Of a stretch of 64,000 bases of DNA, positions 8,843-17,193 are shown piece by piece. Within the stretch, counting starts at the first letter, position 1, and every line of letters starts with the position of its first letter. The DNA is from Tubulanus polymorphus (Eukaryota; Nemertea; Palaeonemertea; Tubulaniformes; Tubulanidae): the NCBI RefSeq assembly GCF_964204645.1, contig NC_134032.1:4862916-4926915 (forward strand), written 5' to 3'. Both the position numbers and the translations under genes were made by a program. The notes beneath the pieces were generated by a model. It made no database searches and had not been told where the DNA came from. It saw only the letters and a program-made list of their open reading frames with translations.

Positions 8843-10231
8843 TTACTTTTCTGATTCTAATTCTGAAAACAATTTTCTCCATGCATCTCTTAATACTTGC
8901 GATCTTCTTTCACCTAATAGTTTAAAATGATAACTATTACCATTCAAACCCTTAACAAAGAATTCATAAGTTAAATAAATATATTGGTTTAATTTGTCTT
9001 CACTTATATTTTTATATTCATTTTTTGCATCATTTCTTATTTTATTTATAACATCCTGTGAAAAATCTTCATAACTATAGTATTGAATTATTTCATCAAA
9101 GTTATCACTTATATTATCATTAACAGCAACTTTTTTCAATTCTGTTAAAAAATCTATATTTTTAAATTTTATGAAATAATGTATACTCCAATAATTATTT
9201 GAATCAATTTTTATATATAACCGACGAGTTTTTAGATCTAATAATACTTGTTTTGGATTATTTCTTACATAATCGATAAAAATTGATCTATATAATTTCC
9301 TATGATCATTATTTTCGATATCAAAAAATGCACTTGGTACTCTATAAAGGTTATTTAAATCAGCAGCTTTTATTGTATGTTCAAAAGAATTATCATGTTT
9401 AATTCTATCTTTAGGTAATACAACAACATTGCACTTTTCACATATATTTCTTTCTATATTACCCAAATGTATCTGTGTTAATTTATGCTTTGAAAAATTA
9501 CTACGACTTATATATTTATCACATTCTTCACAATATTTATCTTCTTTAACATTATCATTATCAATTTCACTATCATTATCCAATTCATTTAAAATCTTAT
9601 TCTTATTTTTCTTATGCTTGAGTGAATTAAGATGAGTTGCCCAATTCTTATAACTTTTATACTGTTTACATACGTCACAATATTTTTCATTTGTCTTTTT
9701 TGATTCAATATCATATGTAGAGGGTATATTATAAGATACATATCCTGTTACATCTTCTATTTTATATTTAATATCATTCTTATCTTCTATTTTAGTTTCA
9801 ATATCATCTTCTATTTTATATTCAATATCATTCTTATCTTCTATTTTATATTCAATATCATTCTTATCTTCTATTTTATATTCAATATCATTCTTATCTT
9901 CTATTTTAGTTTCAATATTCTCTTTTATTTTATATTCAATATCATTCTTATCTTCTATTTTAGGTTCAATATTATTATCTATTTTTGTTTCAATATTATC
10001 TTTTATTTTAGGTTCAATATTATCTTTTATTTTAGGTTCAATATTTTCTTCTATTTTTGTATCAATATTATTATTACGTTCAATTAAATATTCTTTGTAT
10101 TGATTTAATTCATTTAATAAAAATGTTCCAATATATTCATTTATTCTTTTATAAGGTATTACATAATACAAATCATCATTGATTTCTTTATCAGCTTTGA
10201 TTCTTTCATATACTTTACCTCCTCCTTCCAT
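8843..10231 (-). CDS. 462-aa zinc-finger protein with coding minisatellite
   Basis: Residues about 55-165 are a degenerate 10-residue repeat (IEDKNDIEYK and variants), highly charged and probably extended or helical. Residues about 185-290 contain three Cys2-His2-like fingers (YCDVCKQYKSYKNWATHLNS, YCEECDKYISRSNFSKH, ICEKCNVVVLPKDRIKH), similar in style to the fingers at the polymerase N-terminus. The C-terminal ~170 residues are a folded region I do not recognise. The class I leader precedes the ATG. The gene ends the - strand arm next to the palindromic spacer. A DNA-binding or replication/regulatory role is likely from the fingers, but this is inference. Confidence 0.8.
   Translation of the reverse strand: MEGGGKVYERIKADKEINDDLYYVIPYKRINEYIGTFLLNELNQYKEYLIERNNNIDTKIEENIEPKIKDNIEPKIKDNIETKIDNNIEPKIEDKNDIEYKIKENIETKIEDKNDIEYKIEDKNDIEYKIEDKNDIEYKIEDDIETKIEDKNDIKYKIEDVTGYVSYNIPSTYDIESKKTNEKYCDVCKQYKSYKNWATHLNSLKHKKNKNKILNELDNDSEIDNDNVKEDKYCEECDKYISRSNFSKHKLTQIHLGNIERNICEKCNVVVLPKDRIKHDNSFEHTIKAADLNNLYRVPSAFFDIENNDHRKLYRSIFIDYVRNNPKQVLLDLKTRRLYIKIDSNNYWSIHYFIKFKNIDFLTELKKVAVNDNISDNFDEIIQYYSYEDFSQDVINKIRNDAKNEYKNISEDKLNQYIYLTYEFFVKGLNGNSYHFKLLGERRSQVLRDAWRKLFSELESEK
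9760..10070 (-). repeat. 30-bp coding minisatellite
   Basis: Tandem ~30-base units keep frame and encode (IEDKNDIEYK)n with variant units (IEPKIKDN, IETKIEDK). Several adjacent units between ~9815 and ~9900 look identical, so unit number should vary between copies. Confidence 0.85.
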
Positions 10232-10258
10232 TTATTATATATATTTTTATTAAAGTTA
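10232..10258 (-). promoter_or_regulatory. Class I start-proximal motif, 462-aa gene
   Basis: Reads TTTAATAAAAATATATATAA then TAAATGG on the - strand, matching the HNH and polymerase leaders. Confidence 0.5.
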
Positions 10259-10263
10259 AAATT

Positions 10264-11511
10264 TTAATACATAACACTATCTAATTGTGAATTTACAATA
10301 TTTAATTGCGCGTCAGATATAATATAAAGGTGCATTTTAAAATTTTTGATTCCCTTTTTCTTTGTCATGAATAATTGTATTCCATCTTTTGTATTTTGTA
10401 GTTTTTTTCCAGAACCATGTAATGAATTATCTTCAGTTGTTCTAAAATCTAACCATAATGCATATTTATTACCGGTATAATAATCAATTTGATTAATGTT
10501 ACAATTTTCAAATGATTTTACTTTTTCATTCATAAAATGTTTTTTAATTTCTACCCATTGATCTATCATTCTCATTCCTTGACAAAATATTTTATTCGCT
10601 ATTCCTTCGATAGTTATTTCTACTTTTGTTATTTCAGGATTATAATAATTGTCAACATTTATTGCGCCATTAGTATACGTTCCAATGGTAAAAAATATTA
10701 ATATACCTTTAATAGATCTTCTAGGAAAGTTAATATTCTCATTTATTATTTCATCATTTGCATTAATAGTTACAGTTTTAAATTTATCAATATAATCATA
10801 TAATAATGAAAATCCTTGATTGTATTTAGTTTGAATTATACTTGAAATATTTTCATCAGTTACTGTATCATATTCTAAACATATATTCGATAATTTATAA
10901 CTCATATCTTTATTAACGCTAGATATTACAATTTCATTTACAGGAGCAAATGTTATCTCAAATATAATATCTTCTTGAATTGCGTATTTATATAAAGGTG
11001 CATTATTATTTATCAATTCAAAGTCTAATGGAATTTTATATTTGCTTCCATATATACTTTTTATCAATTTATCTACATCATTAGTTAATATTGCGCTATT
11101 AGCTTCTGATCTTAATTTATTTTGGTTTTCTGATTGGATTCCTTGAAATATCATATTATTTCTATTTTCTTTAGTTAACCATAAATCTTTATAGTGCATA
11201 AATAAATTATAATCATCTAATGAGAAAACTGTTTCTGGACCAATCTTTATTGTTAACTTTTTAATCAAATATCTTCCAACATTATCAACGACATAATTAT
11301 TATTATTACCGATTACTTTTATATCGGCTGATAAATAAATACTGTTTGGAACATAAAAAGTATTTTGTGTTAATCTCGGAATTCTAACGTATAAAGTTTC
11401 ATCGGGATTAATATTTGAAGGGTTATGAGTAATTATATGATGTGATCTTTCTGCTTTAATAGCATTAGATATTCTATGATTCTTAGAAGGATTGATATAA
11501 CTCCCACTCAT
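10264..11511 (-). CDS. Major capsid protein (double jelly-roll, hexon-like)
   Basis: 415 residues. The N-terminal half shows the Polinton/adintovirus hexon pattern: LYVRIPRLTQNTFYVPNSI, LSADIKVI, VGRYLIKKLTIKIGPETVFS, then DLWLTKENRNNMIFQGI. The second half has the repeated barrel (ITKVEITIEGIANKIFCQGM, YYTGNKYALWLDFRT). It forms the pseudo-hexagonal trimers of the icosahedral shell. The frame is intact from a start in the TTTTTTTGTTAAATAAATG block. The copy in Polinton B is roughly nine-tenths identical by eye but has an in-frame stop. Preservation here suggests recent activity. Confidence 0.93.
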   Translation of the reverse strand: MSGSYINPSKNHRISNAIKAERSHHIITHNPSNINPDETLYVRIPRLTQNTFYVPNSIYLSADIKVIGNNNNYVVDNVGRYLIKKLTIKIGPETVFSLDDYNLFMHYKDLWLTKENRNNMIFQGIQSENQNKLRSEANSAILTNDVDKLIKSIYGSKYKIPLDFELINNNAPLYKYAIQEDIIFEITFAPVNEIVISSVNKDMSYKLSNICLEYDTVTDENISSIIQTKYNQGFSLLYDYIDKFKTVTINANDEIINENINFPRRSIKGILIFFTIGTYTNGAINVDNYYNPEITKVEITIEGIANKIFCQGMRMIDQWVEIKKHFMNEKVKSFENCNINQIDYYTGNKYALWLDFRTTEDNSLHGSGKKLQNTKDGIQLFMTKKKGIKNFKMHLYIISDAQLNIVNSQLDSVMY

Positions 11512-11530
11512 TTATTTAACAAAAAAATTA
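11512..11530 (-). promoter_or_regulatory. Class II start-proximal motif, capsid gene
   Basis: TTTTTTTGTTAAATAAATG on the - strand: a run of seven T, nine bases, then ATG. The same spacing occurs before the 73-, 119-, 140- and 564-aa genes and before several Polinton B genes. Confidence 0.6.
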
Positions 11531-11554
11531 ATTATTAATTTTTGATATCATGGT

Positions 11555-13249
11555 TTACTTGATATTTTTTGATATCATATTTACTAACCCAAAAATAATA
11601 GCACTTACAACTGTAATTAAAAATAAAATAATATGTTCAGCAGCAAAGTTAATAATGTTTCCTGCAGATTTCAATATAAAACCAACAATTGATGCAATAA
11701 CTCCTGGTAATGCTGCAGCAGATTTTTTAGATAGTTCCCATAAATATTTTGCTAATTTCTTTAAACCATCTTTAACTTTATCTTGTATAGAATTATTTCC
11801 TGGAGTTTTATCTGGTTTATTGGGAGTAGGAGTAGATTTTAAAGCATTTGATATTGCTAAACCAATTGTTGTAAATAACATAGTTACAGATGTTAGAATT
11901 GAAAGAATTGTTATACCTTCTAATTTAAATAATAATTTTATTCTATCTTTTAATGATATTTCAGAATCTGGTTTAATCAACAAATCTTTAAAAATAACTT
12001 TTAATTTTTTAATATGATTAAGATCATATGATTTTAATAATATATCTCTTTCTTCTTTTTGTAATTTTATGTTATATTCTAAATCATCTATTTCTTTTAC
12101 TAAAGCTAACTTTCTGCTTTCAAAATCATAAATTACTTGATGATTTCTATTTAATTCTAATTGTTTTAATTCTTCATCTACATTAACTAATTCTTTTTCT
12201 AACAAGGTTATTTTAGAAAATCTCATCTTAATATTAGCAATTTCATCAGCTGATACTTGTATACCTTTAATTTCTCTACGTATTTGTTCAGGAAATGCTT
12301 CTAATTCTTCATCAGTTAAATTAAGAAATCCTTTTTCTAGTAAATATTGCAGTCGATTTATTCCAGTTTCAGAACCAGATGTATCTGATATACTATTCAT
12401 CAGTTCTTCTGAATCTCTTAATCTATCAATTTGTTTTTCTAATTGTAATTTACTTGAATAATTATCAATTTGTTGAGTGTCTCTTCTCGATGTTTCGGGT
12501 GTTGAAGATCTCAATCTATCTAATCGATTTCTATTCTCTTCCATTTCTTGATCAAAATCAGTAGGATTTGGATTTGGATTTTTAAATGGATTTTTAAATG
12601 GTGAATATTTGTTTATATCAATTTTAGGAATTGGTTCTTCTTCATTTATTCTATCGAGTGCATTCCATATAATTCTGAGAAATTCTCTACCACCTTTTGA
12701 ATTTTCAATTGTAGATGTTGCTCGCATTTCAGGTTCAAAAATATTTTCTTGTTCCATTTTAGATAATTGAATTGTTACAATATTCCTATTTAAATCAAGA
12801 TTATAATACCATGCATCATTTTTAAATTCTAAATTATTTGTGAAATATGGGTCATCTTTAAAAATTTGTTCTACAACATCTTCAGTATCAATTTCATCTG
12901 TTACAACTGATGGTAATAATTCGTTAACAATTGCATCTGTTACTCTAGATTTCAATAAATATAATTCTTCTTTCAATTCAGGATCAGTTGTATTTTCTAA
13001 TCCATTCATTAAATTTTTTCTTTCTATTCTAGTTGTAATTATACCCCTTTCAGGAGCTTCTAAATATTTTTTAAATTTTTCACGTAATTCGGGATCAATA
13101 TCATAATCTTCACCTAAATTAGTATTATATGCTGATTCATTATCATTATCGATATTATCACCTGCATCATTATAATCATCATCAATATATCCTTCATTAT
13201 CATTTCCCATGTCATCCAATGGAATATTTTCTACACCTTCTACATCCAT
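11555..13249 (-). CDS. 564-aa structural-type protein, coiled coil plus membrane-active C-terminus
   Basis: The N-terminal ~60 residues are very acidic and Asn/Asp-rich, followed by a long polar, probably disordered region. Residues about 330-430 form a charged coiled coil. The C-terminal ~140 residues hold a hydrophobic segment (GITILSILTSVTMLFTTIGLAISNAL, about 448-473) and, after a Pro-rich linker, amphipathic/hydrophobic helices (ALPGVIASIVGFILKSAGNI, then IILFLITVVSAIIFGLVNMI). This layout resembles membrane-active or core minor capsid proteins of adenovirus/adintovirus type, though I cannot assign a named homologue. It lies directly upstream of the capsid gene with 44 bases between. In Polinton B the C-terminal third is nearly identical but the N-terminal third is different, so this is a mosaic gene. 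Confidence 0.8.
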   Translation of the reverse strand: MDVEGVENIPLDDMGNDNEGYIDDDYNDAGDNIDNDNESAYNTNLGEDYDIDPELREKFKKYLEAPERGIITTRIERKNLMNGLENTTDPELKEELYLLKSRVTDAIVNELLPSVVTDEIDTEDVVEQIFKDDPYFTNNLEFKNDAWYYNLDLNRNIVTIQLSKMEQENIFEPEMRATSTIENSKGGREFLRIIWNALDRINEEEPIPKIDINKYSPFKNPFKNPNPNPTDFDQEMEENRNRLDRLRSSTPETSRRDTQQIDNYSSKLQLEKQIDRLRDSEELMNSISDTSGSETGINRLQYLLEKGFLNLTDEELEAFPEQIRREIKGIQVSADEIANIKMRFSKITLLEKELVNVDEELKQLELNRNHQVIYDFESRKLALVKEIDDLEYNIKLQKEERDILLKSYDLNHIKKLKVIFKDLLIKPDSEISLKDRIKLLFKLEGITILSILTSVTMLFTTIGLAISNALKSTPTPNKPDKTPGNNSIQDKVKDGLKKLAKYLWELSKKSAAALPGVIASIVGFILKSAGNIINFAAEHIILFLITVVSAIIFGLVNMISKNIK

Positions 13250-13267
13250 TTACATAATAAAAAAATT
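13250..13267 (-). promoter_or_regulatory. Class II start-proximal motif, 564-aa gene
   Basis: TTTTTTTATTATGTAAATG on the - strand: T7, nine bases, ATG. Confidence 0.55.
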
Positions 13268-14567
13268 AAAATTTAAAATATAATATTCCACCGATTACAA
13301 TTCCTATACAAGTTATAGCTAATTTAGTATTTTCATGTGATTTATTATCATCATTTAGTTTAATTATATCATGTTGAATAATATCAGTTTTTATATCTTC
13401 TGATGTATTGTAATCTTTTATTTTAGAATCATTATTTAATTTAATATTCTTAGTTTTAGTTTCAGTTGATTGAATATGTTTTTTATTTTTTTCACCTTCC
13501 ATTAATTTTGGAGCAGTAATAATCTTTTTATTTATATCATTTAATCCAAATGAATTATTTATTGTTGCAGTTTTAATTAGATTATTATAACCAATTATGT
13601 TTCCCATCTTTAATACTAAATCATTAGAAATAATTAATAGATTAGGGCCTATACAATAATTAAGTCTTACATGAGATTTATCTAAATAATTTTGATATCT
13701 TATAATGTTTTCTGGAATCGATCTATTTTTATCATTATGTATGGAATCTTCAAATAAAACTTTAAACTGTTTCTGCGCATCGAATGAAGTGTTATCATTT
13801 CCAATTATTGGGGATCTTGTTTCAACTTGGGCGCCTAAAATACATATCAAATAAATTCTAATAGATTGATTTATTCTTTGTATACCTGATTTTGTAAAAC
13901 CTTCACCATTTTCTAAAATGAAATTAACCCAACCATTATTATTATCAATTTTATAATTATGATAAGCTCCAATTCTATGCATATAATCAATTCTTTTTAT
14001 TTCAAACTCTTCACCAACACCTTGCAATTTACCATGCGCTCTAAAATCGGAATTAATATTTATATTAAATTCATTACATATTTTATAAAACTTGGATATA
14101 TTAATATTATTATCCAATTCTTTAAAATATTTAGACCCGGGTAAAGGACATTCTAATTCATTTAATATTATTCTGATTTGAAAATATGTGTGAAATCTAA
14201 ATATTGTGTGAATTAATTTTAAATCAGAATACTTCAAATTTTTATCTAAGTTATTTAAATGATCATTCCAACTAATTCCACATCCTGTTGTTGCACAATA
14301 AACAGCAAAATTTAATTGGTTCTGCCAATACTTCATATTAGATTTTACTTTATATTTATGATATTCATCTCGAGTAAAAGTAACTTCATATGTATTAAAT
14401 ATATTTTCCATTTTAGAAATAAAAAACTGTGATTCATTAACATAAATTTCTAAATTAGTTAATGAATTTAAAACTATATTTTTATATGTAATATTTTTCT
14501 TAAAATCTATTGCCGGAATATTATATTTAATTGATTTATTATATTGGAAAGCTTTTGGAAACCCCAT
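13266..14567 (-). CDS. 433-aa conserved Polinton protein with C-terminal membrane anchor
   Basis: Starts MGFPKAFQYNKS. The central region (about 80-300) is compact, rich in aromatic residues and Cys (NQLNFAVYCATTGCGISWND, FRFHTYFQIRIILNELECPL). A charged Asn/Lys-rich linker follows (about 355-410), then one C-terminal membrane segment (LAITCIGIVIGGILYFKF). A tail-anchored topology is likely. It lies between the small membrane-protein genes and the 564-aa gene and has a class II leader (T6, ten bases, ATG). Polinton B carries a close homologue broken by a frameshift. I believe similar proteins accompany other invertebrate Polintons but cannot name a function; a minor virion protein is the best guess. 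Confidence 0.8.
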   Translation of the reverse strand: MGFPKAFQYNKSIKYNIPAIDFKKNITYKNIVLNSLTNLEIYVNESQFFISKMENIFNTYEVTFTRDEYHKYKVKSNMKYWQNQLNFAVYCATTGCGISWNDHLNNLDKNLKYSDLKLIHTIFRFHTYFQIRIILNELECPLPGSKYFKELDNNINISKFYKICNEFNININSDFRAHGKLQGVGEEFEIKRIDYMHRIGAYHNYKIDNNNGWVNFILENGEGFTKSGIQRINQSIRIYLICILGAQVETRSPIIGNDNTSFDAQKQFKVLFEDSIHNDKNRSIPENIIRYQNYLDKSHVRLNYCIGPNLLIISNDLVLKMGNIIGYNNLIKTATINNSFGLNDINKKIITAPKLMEGEKNKKHIQSTETKTKNIKLNNDSKIKDYNTSEDIKTDIIQHDIIKLNDDNKSHENTKLAITCIGIVIGGILYFKF

Positions 14568-14585
14568 TTATATAACTAAAAAATT
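14568..14585 (-). promoter_or_regulatory. Class II start-proximal motif, 433-aa gene
   Basis: TTTTTTAGTTATATAAATG on the - strand: T6, ten bases, ATG. Confidence 0.5.
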
Positions 14586-14607
14586 AATAATTTATTAATT
14601 CTTTTAA

Positions 14608-15018
14608 TTATTTATCTTGTTCTTCAACTGTTATATGACCATTTAAACTTATTATATAATCTAGTGTGTTCTTTAATTTATTAATTTCTTTTATATTAGT
14701 TTTGATTTTTTCTTTATTACTTTTTATATTTAATTTTGAACTTATACCAGTTAAAACACTTGAACTTAATCCTAACACACCAATTGATATAGCTAAAGGT
14801 GTTAATGGACTGAATATTGCTAGAAATGTTATTACAGAACTAATTGTAACCGAACCACTTATAATCAAATAATATATAATTTTACTTTTTAAATATTTTT
14901 TCTTTTTTATCTTTAAGTCACTTTCGAATTCTAATATTTGTTTTTCTAAATATGTTTTTAATTTAGTTTTATTTATATCATGAGGAATAATATCAATACT
15001 ATCAACTTTATCTTCCAT
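14608..15018 (-). CDS. 136-aa two-pass membrane protein
   Basis: A basic helical N-terminus (about 18-46, KKKKYLK) leads into two adjacent hydrophobic segments (about 47-69 IIYYLIISGSVTISSVITFL and 74-93 PLAISIGVLGLSSSVLTGIS), a membrane hairpin, then a lysine-rich C-terminal helix. It is one of a string of small hydrophobic proteins between penton and the capsid genes. The Polinton B copy is frameshifted near an A8 run (29490s). Family not recognised. Confidence 0.78.
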   Translation of the reverse strand: MEDKVDSIDIIPHDINKTKLKTYLEKQILEFESDLKIKKKKYLKSKIIYYLIISGSVTISSVITFLAIFSPLTPLAISIGVLGLSSSVLTGISSKLNIKSNKEKIKTNIKEINKLKNTLDYIISLNGHITVEEQDK

Positions 15019-15036
15019 TTATTTAGAATAAAAATT
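15019..15036 (-). promoter_or_regulatory. Weaker class II motif, 136-aa gene
   Basis: TTTTTATTCTAAATAAATG on the - strand: only five T and eleven bases to ATG, so it departs from the usual spacing. Confidence 0.35.
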
Positions 15037-15037
15037 A

Positions 15038-15460
15038 CTAATTAGTAAACTTATAAGCAACAAATATAACAATAACTGTTCCACCCAAAATCCAAATTAT
15101 TTCATATTTCTGTTGTTCTTTACTCGGGGTATAATAATCTGATAATTTAGGTTTGTATAGATGTAATTTTTCTTTATTGGTTACCGCGTTATATAAACTC
15201 ATTGCATCATCAACTGATTGAAAATCTCTATGTGAAATCTTCTGATCATATAATTCTTTATTGATGTAATCCATATAGTTTTGTCTCTTTTCTCTATATT
15301 CTTCTGCATCTTTATTATATTTCTCTAACGCTAAATTATGTCTTTTTTGTTCTGTTAATGATCCATTTTTATCAATATGTTTAAATAAATAACCACCACC
15401 AGTAAATGCTAAAGCGTTAACAATTGCTGATCCTATAATAGTTATAATTGCAGAAGCCAT
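15038..15460 (-). CDS. 140-aa protein with N- and C-terminal membrane segments
   Basis: The N-terminal hydrophobic, Gly/Ala-rich segment (about 3-25, IITIIGSAIVNALAFTGGGY) could be a fusion-peptide-like or anchor sequence. The middle (about 30-115) is a charged helical domain with YREKRQNYMDYINKELYDQK. The C-terminus is a second membrane segment (IIWILGGTVIVIFVAYKF). The Polinton B copy (28989-29414) is intact and almost identical, so selection has maintained it. Role in virion membrane or entry is possible but unproven. Confidence 0.8.
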   Translation of the reverse strand: MASAIITIIGSAIVNALAFTGGGYLFKHIDKNGSLTEQKRHNLALEKYNKDAEEYREKRQNYMDYINKELYDQKISHRDFQSVDDAMSLYNAVTNKEKLHLYKPKLSDYYTPSKEQQKYEIIWILGGTVIVIFVAYKFTN

Positions 15461-15478
15461 TTATTTAGCAAAAAAATT
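15461..15478 (-). promoter_or_regulatory. Class II start-proximal motif, 140-aa gene
   Basis: TTTTTTTGCTAAATAAATG on the - strand: T7, nine bases, ATG. Confidence 0.55.
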
Positions 15479-15484
15479 ATGTAT

Positions 15485-15706
15485 TTATATGGGAGGAATA
15501 TATTTTTGTTTTTCCAAATAATCAATAGTTAAATTAGATAAAGTAACTGCTAATGTTAACTTTAAAATATCATTGATATCAAATCTATCAACATTAACAC
15601 TTCCCATTTTGAATACTTTTTTTAATACCATTGAATAACCAACAGTTCCAACTGATAGTAATGCGCCATTATATAATCCAGTTATTATCCACTTATTATC
15701 ACTCAT
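15485..15706 (-). CDS. 73-aa hydrophobic protein
   Basis: A probable membrane segment at about 6-28 (WIITGLYNGALLSVGTVGYS) and a second moderately hydrophobic helix at about 47-62 (ILKLTLAVTLSNLTIDYL), ending KQKYIPPI. Its ATG overlaps the stop of the 119-aa gene (ATGA). The Polinton B copy (28743-28964) is intact with about two differences. Such strong conservation of a 73-residue ORF shows it is a real gene. Function unknown. Confidence 0.8.
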   Translation of the reverse strand: MSDNKWIITGLYNGALLSVGTVGYSMVLKKVFKMGSVNVDRFDINDILKLTLAVTLSNLTIDYLEKQKYIPPI

Positions 15707-16062
15707 TTATTTATCAAAAAAATTACTATCTTCAAAATATTTAGTAACTTATTTATGATTAATTCAACATTTATTTCATTATTAGTTTCATTTGTATATA
15801 TTTCAATTATTATTTTTTTAATATCATCAATGATAAAATCTTCATGTAATTCATAAAATCTTAAAGATTCTCTAATTAAATTAGTAATCTTTTCTACATT
15901 TAAAGTTTCTTTATCTATTGTTGTTTCATACTCAAATGTTGTTTCATTAGAAAATGCAATATTTTTGATATGTGTTATTACATCATTAATGTTAAATTTC
16001 ATTTCTTTCTCACGTTTAAAATCAAATCCAAAACATATACTCGGTCCAACAGTTATATTCAT
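15703..16062 (-). CDS. 119-aa soluble protein
   Basis: Starts MNITVGPSICFGFDFKREKE, followed by mostly alpha-helical, Ile/Glu/Asn-rich sequence (INDVITHIKNIAF, KITNLIRESLRFYELHEDFI). No membrane segment. It overlaps the 73-aa gene by four bases (ATGA), so expression is probably coupled. The Polinton B copy carries a TAG after about 88 residues. I do not recognise the family. Confidence 0.75.
   Translation of the reverse strand: MNITVGPSICFGFDFKREKEMKFNINDVITHIKNIAFSNETTFEYETTIDKETLNVEKITNLIRESLRFYELHEDFIIDDIKKIIIEIYTNETNNEINVELIINKLLNILKIVIFLINK
15707..15724 (-). promoter_or_regulatory. Class II start-proximal motif, 73-aa gene
   Basis: TTTTTTTGATAAATAAATG on the - strand: T7, nine bases, ATG. 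It lies inside the 3' end of the 119-aa reading frame, so the signal is kept despite coding overlap. Confidence 0.55.
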
Positions 16063-16080
16063 TTATATATCAAAAAAATT
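16063..16080 (-). promoter_or_regulatory. Class II start-proximal motif, 119-aa gene
   Basis: TTTTTTTGATATATAAATG on the - strand: T7, nine bases, ATG. It overlaps the penton stop codon. Confidence 0.55.
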
Positions 16081-16834
16081 ACTCTTTACATCTTATAACT
16101 AATTCATATATCACAGGAAAGTTATTTAAATCAATTAAGTATCCATTATGATTTCTTATTTCTAATTTAAAATTATTAAATTTAGGAATGCATGGTTTAA
16201 AATCACATTCTGTTAAATTATAATTTATTTGAGTTCCAAATTGTTTAACATTTTTTAGTGGTAAAATATTTAGTATACTAGAATTACAAATTGTTTCTTT
16301 AGTTGCTTCGTAAGTTTTTGTAGGCTCTATTAAATTGCAATAAATATAAAAGTGTGTAAAAGGTATTATATTTGAGCTGCCTTCTGCGTTTCCAGTAACT
16401 GTAAGTGGTTTAATTCCTAACATTTTAGCCAGTGGTTTGTTTACCATAAATTTATGTTGTTCATTAGATATCTTTATTCTTATTTTATTAGTACTATCAA
16501 TTTTATTAAATTTAATTTCAAATACAGAACTACCCCCGATTTTCAACCGAGCTCTTCTATTAATTTCCTGCGCTAATGATTCTAAATTATATAATCCTGG
16601 TTTTAAAAATATATGAAACCATTTATCTTTATTTCTCATATAAATCATAAACCCTCTATGTTCAAAAGTTTTATCCGATACATTGTAAAAAGAATTACAT
16701 AAACTTATATTAACTAATTTTAAATCTACACAATTCTTAAATTCTCTATCTAATTGTACTAGTAAATTATGAGATTTATAATTTGTAAGCCTTCTAGAAT
16801 CAACAAATATTCTGTATTCTTTTAATTCTACCAT
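16079..16834 (-). CDS. Penton (minor capsid, single jelly-roll)
   Basis: 251 residues. It shows the Polinton/adintovirus penton pattern: an N-terminal strand with VDLKLVNISLCNSFYNVSD, LKPGLYNLESLAQEINRRA, KIRIKISNEQ, LAKMLGI, THFYIYCNLIEPTKTYEA, ILNILPLKN, then FNNFKLEIRNHNGYLIDLNN and a final strand ELVIRCKE. It forms the pentameric vertices that complete the capsid. The frame is intact. Unlike its neighbours, the leader (GAATAAGAAAATATGTAAA, then ATAAATGG) is closer to class I than to the T7 class. The Polinton B copy differs sharply in the middle third but matches closely at both ends. Confidence 0.9.
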   Translation of the reverse strand: MVELKEYRIFVDSRRLTNYKSHNLLVQLDREFKNCVDLKLVNISLCNSFYNVSDKTFEHRGFMIYMRNKDKWFHIFLKPGLYNLESLAQEINRRARLKIGGSSVFEIKFNKIDSTNKIRIKISNEQHKFMVNKPLAKMLGIKPLTVTGNAEGSSNIIPFTHFYIYCNLIEPTKTYEATKETICNSSILNILPLKNVKQFGTQINYNLTECDFKPCIPKFNNFKLEIRNHNGYLIDLNNFPVIYELVIRCKE

Positions 16835-16851
16835 TTATTTTACATATTTTC

Positions 16852-17193
16852 TTATTCGAAATCTATTTCATGGTGCCCTTTTTCATTCTTACCTTTATAT
16901 ACGAAATAGAAATCTCCAGAACATAATTCTTCTAAATCTTCACTTGATAATCTATGAAATCTATCTGGTAAATAAGTTCTGAATTTATGTGTATTTCCTT
17001 TTAATCCTTCATATTCTAAATGAATTATTAATTTATCTCCATATTTGTTAGTAACTGTAACAATATTTGTAATTAAATATTTCTTGTGAATTGTTAACTC
17101 AGTTAGTTTTTTGAATTTATAATCTACAGATTTTACATTTGTGGTATCTTTAATTCTATCTAAGAATTCATTGTGTACTTGTTTACTCTCCAT
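16852..17193 (-). CDS. 113-aa conserved Polinton protein, possible OB-fold
   Basis: A beta-rich small protein: LTIHKKYLITNIVTVTNKYGDKLIIHLEY, HKFRTYLPDRFHRLSSEDLEEL, and a final strand DFYFVYKGKN. Short proteins with this pattern (a strand with KYG, then LPxRF and a terminal YKG) recur next to polymerase in Polintons. I infer a single-strand DNA-binding or replication-accessory role but have no direct evidence. It lies between polB and penton, shares the class I leader with polB, and is absent at the equivalent place in Polinton B. Confidence 0.7.
   Translation of the reverse strand: MESKQVHNEFLDRIKDTTNVKSVDYKFKKLTELTIHKKYLITNIVTVTNKYGDKLIIHLEYEGLKGNTHKFRTYLPDRFHRLSSEDLEELCSGDFYFVYKGKNEKGHHEIDFE

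Noticed and set aside
11550-12017. 155-codon + strand ORF opposite the 564-aa gene
   Set aside because: Lies wholly antisense to a gene whose homologue is conserved in Polinton B; AT-rich antisense reading.
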